Part shown: piece by piece, positions 34,500 through 44,336 of the stretch
How the letters are laid out: the number at the start of each line of letters is the position of its first letter
How positions within the stretch are numbered: the first letter of the stretch is position 1
NCBI RefSeq assembly: GCF_026016445.1
Contig: NZ_CP096147.1
Coordinates: 1,648,501-1,712,500, forward strand
DNA length: 64,000 bases
Source of the DNA: Cognatishimia activa
Lineage (GTDB): Bacteria > Pseudomonadota > Alphaproteobacteria > Rhodobacterales > Rhodobacteraceae
Direction of reading: 5' to 3'
Notes under the pieces: generated by a model
Databases searched by the model: none
What the model was told of the DNA's origin: nothing
What the model saw: only the letters and a program-made list of their open reading frames with translations
Translations under genes and position numbers: made by a program

Positions 34500-35753
34500 T
34501 TACTCAAACACACGCCCTTCAGGGCCGGACATATCAAACCCCAGATGTCGGGCGACGGTGAAGATGTCTTTGTCACCGCGACCGCACATGTTCATGACCA
34601 GGATATGGTCTTTCGGCAGAGTTGGCGCCAGTTTCATCACATGGGCCAAGGCGTGGCTTGGTTCCAGCGCAGGAATGATGCCTTCAGTGCGGCAGGCAAA
34701 CTGGAATGCCTCCAGCGCTTCTTTGTCGGTGATCGACACGTATTTCGCGCGACCAATTTCATGCAGCCATGCGTGTTCGGGACCAATGCCCGGATAGTCG
34801 AGACCAGCTGAGATCGAGAAGCCTTCAAGGATCTGGCCGTCATCGTCTTGCAGCAAATAGGTACGGTTTCCGTGCAGCACGCCAGGGCGACCACCGGTCA
34901 GGGAGGCGCAATGCTCCATCTTCTGGTTCACACCTTTACCGCCAGCTTCGACACCGATGATATTGACGCTGTCGTCGTCCAAGAACGGGAAGAAGAGACC
35001 CATTGCGTTGGACCCTCCACCGATCGCAGCAATCACGGTATCCGGCAAACGGCCTTCGCCTTCTTGCTCCGCCAGCTGAGAACGAACCTCTTTGCCGATG
35101 ATGGCCTGGAAGTCGCGCACCATGGCTGGGTATGGGTGTGGGCCTGCTACAGTGCCGATGCAGTAGAAGGTGTCGGCAACATTGGTCACCCAGTCACGCA
35201 GTGCGTCGTTCATCGCGTCTTTCAACGTGCCTCGACCAGAAGTCACTGGCACAACCTCTGCACCCAAAAGGCGCATGCGGAAGACGTTTGGAGCCTGACG
35301 TTCAACATCATGCGCACCCATGTAGACCACGCATTTCAGACCGAACTTCGCACAGACCGTTGCCGTCGCAACGCCGTGCTGGCCTGCACCAGTCTCCGCG
35401 ATAATGCGGGTCTTGCCCATGCGTTTCGCCAGAATGATCTGCCCCAGCACGTTGTTGATCTTATGCGCGCCAGTGTGGTTCAGCTCGTCCCGCTTGAGGT
35501 AAATCTTGGCCCCGCCAAGCTCCTCAGTCATGCGCGGTGCGAAATACAGAGGGCTTGGGCGACCTACATAGTGTTTCCACAGGTCATCCATTTCGGCCCA
35601 GAAGGTCGGATCGTCTTTGGCTTTTTCGTATTCCGCCTCGAGATCCAGGATCAGCGGCATCAGGGTTTCAGACACGAAACGCCCGCCGAAATCACCAAAA
35701 CGGCCCTTCTCGTCGGGACCATTCATGAAGCTGTTGAAAAGATCGTTGGCCAT
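34500..35753 (-). CDS. trpB: Tryptophan synthase beta subunit
   Basis: 417 residues, a normal TrpB1 length. PLP enzyme joining indole and serine to tryptophan in complex with TrpA. The PLP-binding Lys sits in [20 protein letters not shown]; further landmarks are [20 protein letters not shown], the phosphate loop [17 protein letters not shown] and [17 protein letters not shown] follows GAGG. trpF lies upstream on the same strand with a 69-base gap, so trpF-trpB is one operon, while trpA is separate at 23.5 kb. Confidence 0.98.
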   Translation of the reverse strand: MANDLFNSFMNGPDEKGRFGDFGGRFVSETLMPLILDLEAEYEKAKDDPTFWAEMDDLWKHYVGRPSPLYFAPRMTEELGGAKIYLKRDELNHTGAHKINNVLGQIILAKRMGKTRIIAETGAGQHGVATATVCAKFGLKCVVYMGAHDVERQAPNVFRMRLLGAEVVPVTSGRGTLKDAMNDALRDWVTNVADTFYCIGTVAGPHPYPAMVRDFQAIIGKEVRSQLAEQEGEGRLPDTVIAAIGGGSNAMGLFFPFLDDDSVNIIGVEAGGKGVNQKMEHCASLTGGRPGVLHGNRTYLLQDDDGQILEGFSISAGLDYPGIGPEHAWLHEIGRAKYVSITDKEALEAFQFACRTEGIIPALEPSHALAHVMKLAPTLPKDHILVMNMCGRGDKDIFTVARHLGFDMSGPEGRVFE

Positions 35754-35822
35754 GGATGCCTCATTTACTCATCGTTACCGATTGTCTTAGGGCGATTGGC
35801 AGGAAACTTCCATGCCTAAGTG

Positions 35823-36482
35823 CTACGAAAGTTTCGGCGCAGGCTCATCTTGTGCAGCTTTGATAAAGGCGCGGATTAAGTCTGGGTCTTTCACGCCCGG
35901 CGCGCTTTCAACACCTGAGGAGATATCCACTTGTTTTGCGCCCGTCATCTGAACTGCCAAGGCAACGTTGTCAGGCGTCAGCCCCCCAGCCAGCATCCAA
36001 GGCTTTGGCCAGAACTTGCGTTTCACCAGCCTCCAGTCAAAGGCCAGACCATTGCCACCTGGCAGGTCCGCATCTTTCGGCGCTTTGGCGTCGACCAACA
36101 GTTGATCAGCAACCTCGCCGTAAAGATCGATCTGAGCGGTATCCGCTTCGTCAGCAATGCCTATCGCCTTCATGACAGGCAGACCTGTGCGCGCTTTGAC
36201 CTCTGCCACGCGCTCTGGCGTTTCTTTGCCGTGTAGCTGCAATATGTCGATGGGCACCTGCGCAAGTAACTCATCGATAAAAGCATCATCCGCATTCACG
36301 ATCAGAGCAACTTTGGCGAGCCCCGCTGGGGTCTCAAGCGCGAGATCGCGCGCTTGGGAAACACTGACATTACGTGGGGATTTTTCAAAGAAAACAAAGC
36401 CAACATGGCTCGCGCCAGCCTCCGCCGCGATCTGAATATGGGCCGGATCTTTAAGCCCACAGATTTTGACGCGTGTTTTCAT
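35823..36482 (-). CDS. trpF: Phosphoribosylanthranilate isomerase
   Basis: 219 residues, typical. TIM barrel that isomerises phosphoribosylanthranilate to CdRP in tryptophan synthesis. The N-terminal [20 protein letters not shown] contains the catalytic Cys (residue 8), the catalytic Asp is in the DAKAPKD region, and the C-terminal [13 protein letters not shown] and [18 protein letters not shown] bind phosphate. An intrinsic terminator separates it from lapA, so trpFB has its own promoter in the short gap before 36482. Confidence 0.96.
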   Translation of the reverse strand: MKTRVKICGLKDPAHIQIAAEAGASHVGFVFFEKSPRNVSVSQARDLALETPAGLAKVALIVNADDAFIDELLAQVPIDILQLHGKETPERVAEVKARTGLPVMKAIGIADEADTAQIDLYGEVADQLLVDAKAPKDADLPGGNGLAFDWRLVKRKFWPKPWMLAGGLTPDNVALAVQMTGAKQVDISSGVESAPGVKDPDLIRAFIKAAQDEPAPKLS

Positions 36483-36493
36483 TTCAATTCCCC

Positions 36494-36525
36494 AAAAACA
36501 AAACGCCCCGGAAACGTCCGAGGCG
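36494..36525 (-). terminator. Intrinsic terminator after lapA
   Basis: On the minus strand CGCCTCGG pairs with CCGGGGCG (one G-U pair; plus-strand 36504-36525) around ACGTTT and is followed by a T-rich run (plus-strand 36494-36503). It separates the ihfB-lapA unit from trpFB. Confidence 0.75.
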
Positions 36526-36547
36526 CTGCATCAGACTCGCAGTCGGT

Positions 36548-36898
36548 TTAACTGGCTTCATCCAGAAGCGCCAGCACCTCGTCTTTGTCCTCTTCGCTCT
36601 TGCCTTTCAGGCGGCGCACTTCGCGTTTGGTTTGCTGAAGTTCGCGCTCTGCACGGCCAGCCGCCGCGCGGATTTTATATTCGCGCATCCATTCCCAAAC
36701 AAAGCCGATCAGAAGCCCCGCGATGATGCTGCCCAGAATGACAACAAAGAGCGGCAGTGAGATGGAGTAGTGCATTCCCAGTAGCTGTGCCAAAGGCTCT
36801 GGCAGAAGGTTCAATGTCACCATGCCCCGATTGGCAAGGGCAACAGAAATCAGAACCACGCCCAGCGTGGCCAAGAATGCATAGCGAATGTAGCGCAT
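36548..36898 (-). CDS. LapA-domain inner-membrane protein
   Basis: 116 residues. Two membrane helices (IRYAFLATLGVVLISVALAN and LPLFVVILGSIIAGLLIGFV) with a short loop and a cytoplasmic coiled-coil tail (ERELQQTKREVRRLKGK), the layout of LapA/YciS proteins that help lipopolysaccharide assembly with LapB in other bacteria. It starts directly after the ihfB stop and this ihfB-lapA pairing is common in Alphaproteobacteria. The name LapA is a family name; a link to LPS in this organism is inference. Confidence 0.82.
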   Translation of the reverse strand: MRYIRYAFLATLGVVLISVALANRGMVTLNLLPEPLAQLLGMHYSISLPLFVVILGSIIAGLLIGFVWEWMREYKIRAAAGRAERELQQTKREVRRLKGKSEEDKDEVLALLDEAS

Positions 36899-37183
36899 TT
36901 AGGCTTTCCCGTTCAGACGATCCCGTAGGAGTTTCCCTGTCTTAAAGAACGGAACGTGTTTTTCTTCAACTGCGACAGATTCACCAGTGCGCGGATTGCG
37001 GCCCACACGAGCGTCGCGTTGCTTGACCGAAAAGGCCCCAAAACCACGCAGTTCAACGCGGTCGCCACGAGACATGGCCTCGGTGATTTCGTCAAAAATA
37101 GTATTCACAATACGCTCAACATCACGCTGATAAAGATGCGGGTTTTCGTCGGCGATTTTTTGAATGAGTTCCGATCGGATCAT
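36899..37183 (-). CDS. ihfB: Integration host factor beta subunit
   Basis: 94 residues, standard length. The DNA-bending HU/IHF fold: helical base [20 protein letters not shown] and the beta arm [20 protein letters not shown] with the intercalating Pro in RNPRTGE. The IhfB type is recognised by [11 protein letters not shown] and the short C terminus. With IhfA it binds specific sites and shapes promoters, recombination and replication. Operon with lapA. In many relatives it follows rpsA; here a helicase and an aldehyde dehydrogenase gene intervene. Confidence 0.95.
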   Translation of the reverse strand: MIRSELIQKIADENPHLYQRDVERIVNTIFDEITEAMSRGDRVELRGFGAFSVKQRDARVGRNPRTGESVAVEEKHVPFFKTGKLLRDRLNGKA

Positions 37184-37503
37184 CGATGTCCACTCCCCAG
37201 GGAATTTGTTTTTTTATTCGAGCATCGAAGACGACTATAGGCAAATTGCCAAAGAACGGAAACATTAACTGGATTTCAAACTCGGCAAACCTCTGATTTC
37301 CTACAAAAATACCGATCAATGGGGCAATTTAGGCGAACCTGCGCCGATTGAAGACCTATACTTCTGCGCACGCAAAGAATGCTGCAGAGCAGCATAAACC
37401 AACGATTCGGCCTTATTGCATTCGCGGTTTACGCAACGGGACCGATGTACAATCCGAGTGCAAAAGCCATGGTGACATTAGGAATCCAAGGCAAAGGATC
37501 GTC
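37184..37503. other. 320-base divergent promoter gap between ihfB and aldehyde dehydrogenase gene
   Basis: No gene is supported; an in-frame upstream extension of the dehydrogenase from 37348 lacks any family similarity and ribosome site. The region should hold both promoters. I see no strong palindrome. Confidence 0.4.
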
Positions 37504-38886
37504 ATGCTGACAGAGACTCCAGCAAGCAAGGTGAATGCGTTGAGGCGCTGTTTTGAAGGCGGAGAGACCCGCCCGATCGCCTGGAGGCAAAAGCAACTCG
37601 CGGCTTTGGAAAGTATGCTGCGAGACAATGAAGCCGCGATTTTTGAGGCGATGGCGACCGATCTCAGCAAATCACAGACTGAAACCTATGCCACAGAAAT
37701 CGGCCTGCTCTATTCTGAAATCCGTCACGCGCGTCGGCATTTGAAATCCTGGATGAAAGCCCAACGCGTTTCGACAGGGTTGCACAATTTGCCAGGGAAA
37801 GCCTGGACTAAGCCAGAACCGCTAGGCGTGGTTCTGATTATCGCCCCATGGAACTACCCTTTGATGCTCGCTTTGAGCCCGCTGATCGGAGCATTGGCGG
37901 CAGGAAACTGCGCCCTGATAAAACCCTCTGAAATGACGCCTTCTGTCTCTCGGCTTCTGGCCGAAATGGTTGCTCGCTCGTTTTCCAGGTCCGTGGTGCA
38001 AGTTGTGGAAGGTGGCGTGGAAGAAACCACGCAGCTTCTGAGGGAGCGTTTCGATCATATCTTTTTCACCGGCAGCGAGGCTGTCGGCCGGATCGTGATG
38101 CGTGCTGCGAGTGAGCATCTGACTCCGATCACCCTCGAACTTGGCGGCAAATGCCCCTGTATATTGACTTCCTCTGCAGACATCAAAGTGGCGGCGCGAC
38201 GTATAGCTTGGGGCAAGACGCTGAATGCAGGCCAGACCTGTGTCGCGCCGGATTATCTTATTGCGCTGCCTGGCACATCGGAAGTTTTTAAGCGAGAATT
38301 CACACGCCAAATCAAAAGCTTCTTTGGCGAAGATAGCCAAAACAGCAAAAGCTATCCTCGCATAGTGAATGATCAACATTTTGATCGGTTGGCGCGTATG
38401 CTTTCTGAAGAAAGTATTTCTTATGGCGGTCAGTCGGATCGTGAGGATCGGTTTATTGCGCCAACGCTCCTAGAAAATCTACCAGTCGACGCGCCTGCCC
38501 TGACCGATGAAATCTTTGGCCCGATATTGCCGGTCATAGAGGTTGCAGACCTTAAAGAAGCCATTGACCACATCAATGCGCGGCCCAAACCCCTGTCACT
38601 ATACCTCTTCAGCAACGACACCGATGAACAGCGGCGCGTGGCAGAGGCGACAAGATCAGGAACGATGCTCATCAACGATGTTGTTATGCAGTTTGGCACA
38701 ACAACTGTTCCATTTGGCGGTGTTGGCAGTAGCGGTATGGGCCAATCCCATGGCAAGGCGTCCTTTGACGCCTTCAGCCATCACAAATCGATCATGCGCA
38801 AGCCGTTTTGGGGCGAAGTGAAACTTCGCTACGCCCCATATACCAAGCGCCAAGAACGCCTGATCCGGTTGCTATTCGGTAGGTAA
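37504..38886 (+). CDS. Aldehyde dehydrogenase, coniferyl/class 3-like
   Basis: 460 residues from the ATG at 37504 after AAGGA. NAD(P)-dependent oxidation of an aldehyde to acid. Landmarks: VLIIAPWNYPLMLALSPLIG (cofactor fold), the oxyanion/Glu region TLELGGKCPCIL and the catalytic Cys in NAGQTCVAPDYLI; the ending PFGGVGSSGMGQSHGKASFD is typical of the class 3 group that includes coniferyl-aldehyde dehydrogenases and long-chain aldehyde enzymes. The substrate is not determined. It converges on the helicase gene with a five-base gap. This gene and the helicase lie inside the usual rpsA-ihfB neighbourhood. Confidence 0.92.
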   Translation: MLTETPASKVNALRRCFEGGETRPIAWRQKQLAALESMLRDNEAAIFEAMATDLSKSQTETYATEIGLLYSEIRHARRHLKSWMKAQRVSTGLHNLPGKAWTKPEPLGVVLIIAPWNYPLMLALSPLIGALAAGNCALIKPSEMTPSVSRLLAEMVARSFSRSVVQVVEGGVEETTQLLRERFDHIFFTGSEAVGRIVMRAASEHLTPITLELGGKCPCILTSSADIKVAARRIAWGKTLNAGQTCVAPDYLIALPGTSEVFKREFTRQIKSFFGEDSQNSKSYPRIVNDQHFDRLARMLSEESISYGGQSDREDRFIAPTLLENLPVDAPALTDEIFGPILPVIEVADLKEAIDHINARPKPLSLYLFSNDTDEQRRVAEATRSGTMLINDVVMQFGTTTVPFGGVGSSGMGQSHGKASFDAFSHHKSIMRKPFWGEVKLRYAPYTKRQERLIRLLFGR

Positions 38887-38891
38887 CGCCT

Positions 38892-40850
38892 TTAGCCGCG
38901 TTGTCGGCGTGGACGTGCATTCCCACCTTTATCCGCAGCACGCGCCGCTGCACGCGCCTTGTTCTTCTTGCTATTCGGCTTGCCTTTGGGCGGTGGTGGC
39001 CCTTTAGGTTTGTTGCTCTTGGGCTTTCCAGCCTTGGAACTGCGATCTTTCCAAGCTTCCTCGTCACGCGGCTTGTAAGGTTTTTCCTCACGTGGTTTTG
39101 CTGCTGCCGCGTCACCACCCTTACGGTGTGGTTTCTTGGCAGATTTGTCATCCAGCGGATCAAACCGCTTGCCGCCTGGCTTTTTGAATTTCGGGGGGCC
39201 TTCGCGTTTTGGTCCACGGTCATCAAATTTGCGGCTTTTGAAACCACGATTTGGACGATCGGAGCGTTCCGGGCGTTCGAGGTTTGGCTCACCCTCTACC
39301 TTTTCGATCTTGGCGTCTTCGACCTTATGATCAGGGCCAATCGATTTCAGGAATCCATCAACACTGGTTTCCAGAATCTGCACATAGGTTTCGTTTTCCT
39401 GAATGCGGATCGCGCCCAGATCGTCTTTGGTCAGATTGCCTGCCTTACAAAGCATCGGCAGCAGGCGGCGTACCTCTGCACCGGCTACACGACCGCCAGA
39501 GACAGAGAACCAGACGGATTTGCCAAAGTCCTCTTTGCGGCGAGGTTTGGCTTCGGCGAAGGCATTCAGTTCTTCCGGGGCTGAACGAGACAGCTGACGC
39601 AGGCGCAGGTAGGCCGCGGCCAGTTGCTCTGCAGAGAAGGCTTCGGTCAGCTTGTCCACACCTTCGCGTTCGCTTTCGTTCACCGGTGTAGTCCATGCCT
39701 CATCAGCCAGCATACGCTCTTCTTCGCGGGCAGAGACTTCTTCCGCTGTCGGCGCCCCACCCCATTCGGCGTTCAGCTTCGCCATTTTGAGAATGCGATT
39801 GGCTTTGTTGGCGGACCGTTTGGTAACGATCAAAGCAGAGGTGCCTTTGCGCCCTGCCCGGCCTGTGCGGCCAGAACGGTGCAACAGGGTTTCATGGCTA
39901 CCCGGCAGTTCGGCATGCACCACAAGATCAAGGTTCGGCAGGTCGATTCCGTGCGCGGCCACATCGGTTGCCACGCAGATATTCGCACGCCCGTCGCGCA
40001 TCGCTTGCAGCGCGTTTGTGCGCTCTGCTTGGGTCAGCTCGCCAGACAGGCACACAACCCGAAGCCCACGGTTCGACAAACGTGTCGTCAGACGGTTTAC
40101 AGTTGCGCGGGTGTTGCCAAACACAATGGCATTTGGCGCATCGTAATAAAGCAGCGTGTTGATGACGGCGTTTTCCACGTCACGCTCAACCACATTCATC
40201 GCGCGGTATTCAATATCTGCGTGTTGTTTGGTCTCGGACTTCACCACAACGCGGATCGCGTCTTTTTGATAGTTCTTCGCCAGAGCCGTGATCATCTTTG
40301 GAACCGTGGCAGAGAACAAAAGCGTCTGGCGGTCTTCCGGGCATTCGCCCAGAATGAATTCCAGATCTTCACGGAAGCCAAGATCGAGCATCTCATCGGC
40401 TTCATCCAGTACCACGGCGCGCACGTTGGACAGATCAATCGCGCCCTTTTCGATGTGATCGCGCAGACGACCCGGAGTGGCGACAACGATATGTGTGCCG
40501 CGATCCAAGTTGCGGCGTTCTGTGCGGATGTCCATGCCGCCGACGGTAGAGGCCAAAATGGCTCCTGCTTTGGCATAGAGCCACGCCAGCTCGCGTTTCA
40601 CCTGAAGGGCCAACTCGCGGGTTGGAGCGATCACCAAGGCCAAAGGCGCTTCGGCGCGCTCAAAACGTTCGCCTTCGCCAAGCAATGTTGGCGCGATAGC
40701 CAGACCGAAACCGATGGTTTTACCAGACCCGGTCTGTGCAGAGACCAACAGGTCTTTGCCCGCATATTCGTCGCTGATGACAGCCTGTTGTACAGGCGTC
40801 AGGGTTTCATAGCCGCGATCATCTAACGCGTCTTGCAGGGCTTGTTTCAC
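38892..40850 (-). CDS. DEAD-box RNA helicase with DbpA-like and basic C-terminal regions
   Basis: 652 residues from the GTG at 40850 (QALQDALDDRGYETLTPVQ is where relatives begin); an ATG at 40901 is in frame but adds an unrelated leader. Q motif, motif I SAQTGSGKTIGFGLA, DEAD box VLDEADEMLD, SAT in LLFSATVP, and motif VI HRSGRTGRAGRKG are all intact. A DbpA-type RNA-binding domain follows (about 440-530) and then a 120-residue Lys/Arg/Gly/Pro tail (PKREGPPKFKKPGGKRFDP). Likely role: ribosome assembly or cold-adapted RNA unwinding, as for CsdA/DbpA relatives. Adjacent to rpsA on the same strand but separated by a terminator. Confidence 0.92.
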   Translation of the reverse strand: MKQALQDALDDRGYETLTPVQQAVISDEYAGKDLLVSAQTGSGKTIGFGLAIAPTLLGEGERFERAEAPLALVIAPTRELALQVKRELAWLYAKAGAILASTVGGMDIRTERRNLDRGTHIVVATPGRLRDHIEKGAIDLSNVRAVVLDEADEMLDLGFREDLEFILGECPEDRQTLLFSATVPKMITALAKNYQKDAIRVVVKSETKQHADIEYRAMNVVERDVENAVINTLLYYDAPNAIVFGNTRATVNRLTTRLSNRGLRVVCLSGELTQAERTNALQAMRDGRANICVATDVAAHGIDLPNLDLVVHAELPGSHETLLHRSGRTGRAGRKGTSALIVTKRSANKANRILKMAKLNAEWGGAPTAEEVSAREEERMLADEAWTTPVNESEREGVDKLTEAFSAEQLAAAYLRLRQLSRSAPEELNAFAEAKPRRKEDFGKSVWFSVSGGRVAGAEVRRLLPMLCKAGNLTKDDLGAIRIQENETYVQILETSVDGFLKSIGPDHKVEDAKIEKVEGEPNLERPERSDRPNRGFKSRKFDDRGPKREGPPKFKKPGGKRFDPLDDKSAKKPHRKGGDAAAAKPREEKPYKPRDEEAWKDRSSKAGKPKSNKPKGPPPPKGKPNSKKNKARAAARAADKGGNARPRRQRG

Positions 40851-40930
40851 TATAGGTCTTCTCTTTGTGTAGGGTGTCTGCGCGTTGCACAGGAAGATCA
40901 TTCGCCGACCACCGACACGAGACCTTCAAT

Positions 40931-40959
40931 AAGAAAGGCCCCGCCCGGTGGGCGAGGCC
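40931..40959 (-). terminator. Intrinsic terminator of rpsA
   Basis: On the minus strand GGCCTCGCCC pairs with GGGCGGGGCC (one G-U pair; plus-strand 40937-40959) around ACC, followed by TTTCTT. A strong GC-rich hairpin 32 bases after the rpsA stop. Confidence 0.88.
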
Positions 40960-40990
40960 AATATTTGCTTTAGCCCTAAGGCCAGTCGAC

Positions 40991-42667
40991 TTATTCGTCG
41001 CCCTTCAGAGCTGCGCCCAGGATATCACCCAGGGATGCGCCGGAGTCAGAGGAACCGTACTGTTCAACTGCTTCCTTCTCTTCTGCGATCTCACGTGCCT
41101 TGATGGACAGACCCAGACGACGTGTCTTGCTGTCTACATTGGTCACGCGTACGTCGACTTTGTCGCCAACGTTGAAGCGCTCTGGACGCTGGTCTGCACG
41201 GTCACGTGCCAGGTCGGAGCGGCGGATGAAGGACTTCATGCCTTCGTATTCCACTTCAACACCGCCATCTTCGATCGCGGTCACTTCAACAGTTACGATA
41301 GAGCCACGCTTCACGCCGCCAACTGCGTCAGCGAACTTGTCGCCGCCCAGTGCTTTGATGGAGAGAGAGATACGCTCTTTTTCAACGTCAACTTCGGACA
41401 CAACCGCTTTGACGACGTCGCCTTTGCGGTAGTTCTGGATCGCGTCTTCGCCACGCTCGTCCCAAGAGATGTCGGACAGGTGAACCATGCCGTCGATGTC
41501 GCCTGGCAGGCCGATGAACAGACCGAATTCGGTGATGTTCTTAACTTCGCCTTCGACTTCTGTGTTCTCTGGGTGAGATTCAGCGAATACTTCCCATGGG
41601 TTGCGCATGGTCTGCTTGAGACCAAGGGATACGCGGCGCTTCGCACCGTCGATTTCCAGAACCATGACTTCGACTTCCTGAGACGTAGAAACGATCTTGC
41701 CTGGGTGTACGTTTTTCTTGGTCCAAGACATCTCGGACACGTGCACCAGACCTTCAACACCGGCTTCCAGCTCAACAAATGCACCGTAGTCGGTGATGTT
41801 GGTGACGCGACCAGTGTGGACAGATTCCAGTGGGTATTTCGCTGCAACCAGATCCCATGGATCTTCCATCAGCTGTTTCATGCCCAAGGAGATACGATGT
41901 GTCTCTTTGTTGATCTTGATGACCTGAACCTTAACGGTTTCACCGATTGTCAGGATCTCAGATGGGTGGTTCACACGGCGCCATGCCATGTCGGTGACGT
42001 GCAGCAGGCCGTCAACGCCGCCCAGGTCAACGAATGCACCGTATTCAGTGATGTTCTTAACAACACCGTCAACCGCATCGCCTTCTGCCAGCTTGCCGAT
42101 AACCTCAGCACGTTGTTCTGCGCGAGACTCTTCCAGGATCGCACGACGGGAGACAACGATGTTGCCACGGCGACGGTCCATTTTCAGGATTTGGAATGGC
42201 TGCTTCAGACCCATCAGTGGGCCCGCGTCACGTACTGGACGTACGTCAACTTGGGAACCAGGCAAGAACGCAACCGCGCCGCCCAGATCAACAGTGAAGC
42301 CACCTTTAACGCGGCCGAAGATCGCGCCTTCAACGCGTGCATCGTCTGCGTATGCTTTTTCCAGGCGATCCCATGCTTCTTCGCGACGTGCCATCTCACG
42401 GGAGATAACCGCTTCGCCACGAGCGTTTTCAGCTGCGCGCAGGTCGACTTCTACCTCGTCTCCAACAGAAACTTCAGGAGCTTCGCCAGGGTTTGCGAAT
42501 TCTTTAAGATCAACGCGGCCTTCCATTTTGTAGCCTACGTCGATGATGGCCTGACCCGCTTCAATCGCGATGATCTTGCCTTTTACAACGGAACCCTCTT
42601 CTGGGGTGTCCATTTCGAAGCTCTCGTTCAACAGTGCTTCGAATTCTTCCATAGATGTCATTGCCAT
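40991..42667 (-). CDS. rpsA: 30S ribosomal protein S1
   Basis: 558 residues with six S1 RNA-binding repeats beginning at about residues 25, 110, 195, 280, 367 and 455. The central repeats carry the clear KxxGGVDGLLHVTDMAW- and VEGLVHVSEMSW-type signatures. S1 docks mRNA on the small subunit and supports initiation on weak ribosome sites. The C terminus ends in the small conserved tail SDSGASLGDILGAALKGDE. In most relatives it follows cmk; here two plus-strand genes lie between. Its leader holds a terminator-like hairpin (see separate entry), which may regulate it. Confidence 0.97.
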   Translation of the reverse strand: MAMTSMEEFEALLNESFEMDTPEEGSVVKGKIIAIEAGQAIIDVGYKMEGRVDLKEFANPGEAPEVSVGDEVEVDLRAAENARGEAVISREMARREEAWDRLEKAYADDARVEGAIFGRVKGGFTVDLGGAVAFLPGSQVDVRPVRDAGPLMGLKQPFQILKMDRRRGNIVVSRRAILEESRAEQRAEVIGKLAEGDAVDGVVKNITEYGAFVDLGGVDGLLHVTDMAWRRVNHPSEILTIGETVKVQVIKINKETHRISLGMKQLMEDPWDLVAAKYPLESVHTGRVTNITDYGAFVELEAGVEGLVHVSEMSWTKKNVHPGKIVSTSQEVEVMVLEIDGAKRRVSLGLKQTMRNPWEVFAESHPENTEVEGEVKNITEFGLFIGLPGDIDGMVHLSDISWDERGEDAIQNYRKGDVVKAVVSEVDVEKERISLSIKALGGDKFADAVGGVKRGSIVTVEVTAIEDGGVEVEYEGMKSFIRRSDLARDRADQRPERFNVGDKVDVRVTNVDSKTRRLGLSIKAREIAEEKEAVEQYGSSDSGASLGDILGAALKGDE

Positions 42668-42764
42668 GTGGCGTACATATCCTTTGTAAGTTTTCTGGCC
42701 GAGCGGTTGTCTCCGCCGGTCTTAGTTTCGTTACATCCAAAACCGCATCTAAGGCGTTGCAAAC

Positions 42765-42813
42765 ACAGGTGAAAACAAACAAACAACAAGGGCCGAAGGT
42801 TTCCCTTGGGCCC
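42765..42813 (-). promoter_or_regulatory. Terminator-like hairpin in the rpsA leader, possible attenuator
   Basis: On the minus strand AGGGCC-C-AAGG-GAAA-CCTT-C-GGCCCT (plus-strand 42788-42813) forms a two-part stem with a GAAA tetraloop and one C-C mismatch, followed by TGTTGTTTGTTTGTTTT. This is a good intrinsic terminator pointing towards rpsA, about 120-145 bases before its start codon. No minus-strand gene lies immediately upstream (43.0-44.7 kb is plus-strand), so it either ends transcripts from further up or attenuates rpsA. Confidence 0.6.
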
Positions 42814-42999
42814 TGCTCACCAGATTTGCGACTCTTAACGGTCGTCAGACAGGCGCGCGTATATGCCGAACAGGCCTTGTTTGCAAGCCCTTCAACGCAA
42901 TCACAGTTCTGTAAAGACGTTGCAATAAAAGGCGGATTACGGCGCTGCTATGTCATAGTGCCCGCAACACATCTCTAACAATACCCTCGGAGACATCTC

Positions 43000-44322
43000 A
43001 TGCGGCACCCTTTACGCTCACTTCTGGTTACATTGGCCACAACGCTGATATTGGCGGCCCCAGTAGCAGCGCAGGACGTCTTGGAACGCGCAGACCCCCT
43101 TTTGAATCGCATGGCCGAGATCGATACGCTTTTGCAGAACTCCCGAACAACTAGCGACCAAAAGCGTGTTGCGCTGCAAGATTTGATGCGCGTACGCGAT
43201 GAGCTGGATACGCTATATTCACAGACCAGAAACCCCGAGTATCGCGCACGTTTGACGCGATGGAGGAATTCGGCATCTCAAATAAACAACGACAACGGGG
43301 GCCCTCTTCAGCGTATTGTCTCTCCTGCTGAACGCCGTGCGGATCCGAATGACCAGGATCGTCAGGTTAACTTCACCCCAAGCGCTTTGCCGAGCTACGA
43401 TGGGCCAGATAGTCTTGAACATGTTGCCCTGCGCAATCTCATCGACAATTTGCAGGCAGAACTCAGCATTCATAGCGTCGATGTACCTTCTGGTATCATC
43501 AAAAAGGATCTGCACATCTGGGATGGCACCTATAACAGCCTGCTGCGCGAAGCCATTTATCGTCAGGAACAGCTGATTTTTAATCGAGGAGGCACCTTCA
43601 CTGATGGCGAACGCGACAGTCTGCAACAGGCCTTTGAGACATTTGAGGTCATCAAGGGCCATCTTGCAGATGCGGACGCCACAGATGAAGTCGCTCGCGA
43701 TCTTCGCAGGCGCATGGGTGACGTCGAACGTGCCTATGTTGTGCAGCAACACGGCCTAGCCCAAGGCGGAAACGCGAACAACACATGGAAAACCGAATGG
43801 TTGCAAAGCGCTTATCTGAAAATGGTCTACGCTGCGCTTGGTGCTGAACTTGTTGACGTCGACAGGGAATATTCAGCTTCGGTTCGGCAGGCCTTAGAAT
43901 TGGCGGGGCCCGCAGAAGAGGATTTGCTGGCCGTCTATCATAGCCGCATGCAGCGTGGGCGGGACGACATCGCAAGAGACATGCCAGATGGCCAAGAATT
44001 TCAAGTGCTGCCAGCGCGCGGAAACGTCATGCGCAAAGAAATCGACGAGTGGTTGATGAGCGAGTTCTTTGAGCAGATGAACCATCCGCTATACTCCGAT
44101 GAAAAATCAGCAGAGCAGTTCAAAGGTCAGATCGACGGCATTCTTCTGGGCATGCAAAACGGGGAGATGTCAGATTCAGCAGCCGTGGCTGCTCTGCGCG
44201 ATACACGCGATGAAATGACCCGCCAGAAGCCCTATAGAAACAAACGCGATGATCTGATTAAAGAGATCAATCGCACCAATAAAGAGATCGACAATATTCT
44301 CTACAAAAAAAGCAAGAACTAG
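43000..44322 (+). CDS. Exported protein of unknown function
   Basis: 440 residues with a Sec signal peptide (LLVTLATTLILAAPVAAQD, cleavage near residue 25). The mature protein is almost all alpha-helical and charged, with heptad-like stretches near the start (RMAEIDTLLQNSRTTSDQKR) and end (KEINRTNKEIDNILYKK), so coiled coil is likely. No domain recognised. Good GGAG ribosome site. It sits in opposite orientation inside what is an aroA-cmk-rpsA run in many relatives, together with the GNAT gene behind it. Confidence 0.7.
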   Translation: MRHPLRSLLVTLATTLILAAPVAAQDVLERADPLLNRMAEIDTLLQNSRTTSDQKRVALQDLMRVRDELDTLYSQTRNPEYRARLTRWRNSASQINNDNGGPLQRIVSPAERRADPNDQDRQVNFTPSALPSYDGPDSLEHVALRNLIDNLQAELSIHSVDVPSGIIKKDLHIWDGTYNSLLREAIYRQEQLIFNRGGTFTDGERDSLQQAFETFEVIKGHLADADATDEVARDLRRRMGDVERAYVVQQHGLAQGGNANNTWKTEWLQSAYLKMVYAALGAELVDVDREYSASVRQALELAGPAEEDLLAVYHSRMQRGRDDIARDMPDGQEFQVLPARGNVMRKEIDEWLMSEFFEQMNHPLYSDEKSAEQFKGQIDGILLGMQNGEMSDSAAVAALRDTRDEMTRQKPYRNKRDDLIKEINRTNKEIDNILYKKSKN

Positions 44323-44336
44323 GCTGCATCCGATTT

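Noticed and set aside
37348..37503. N-terminal extension of the aldehyde dehydrogenase
   Set aside because: The extra 52 residues lack family similarity, and the ATG at 37504 has an AAGGA ribosome site.
39624..42772. Long plus-strand open frames opposite the helicase and rpsA (400 and 635 codons)
   Set aside because: Antisense shadows produced by strong codon bias of highly expressed genes; no ribosome site, and product is Cys/His/Phe-rich without family similarity.
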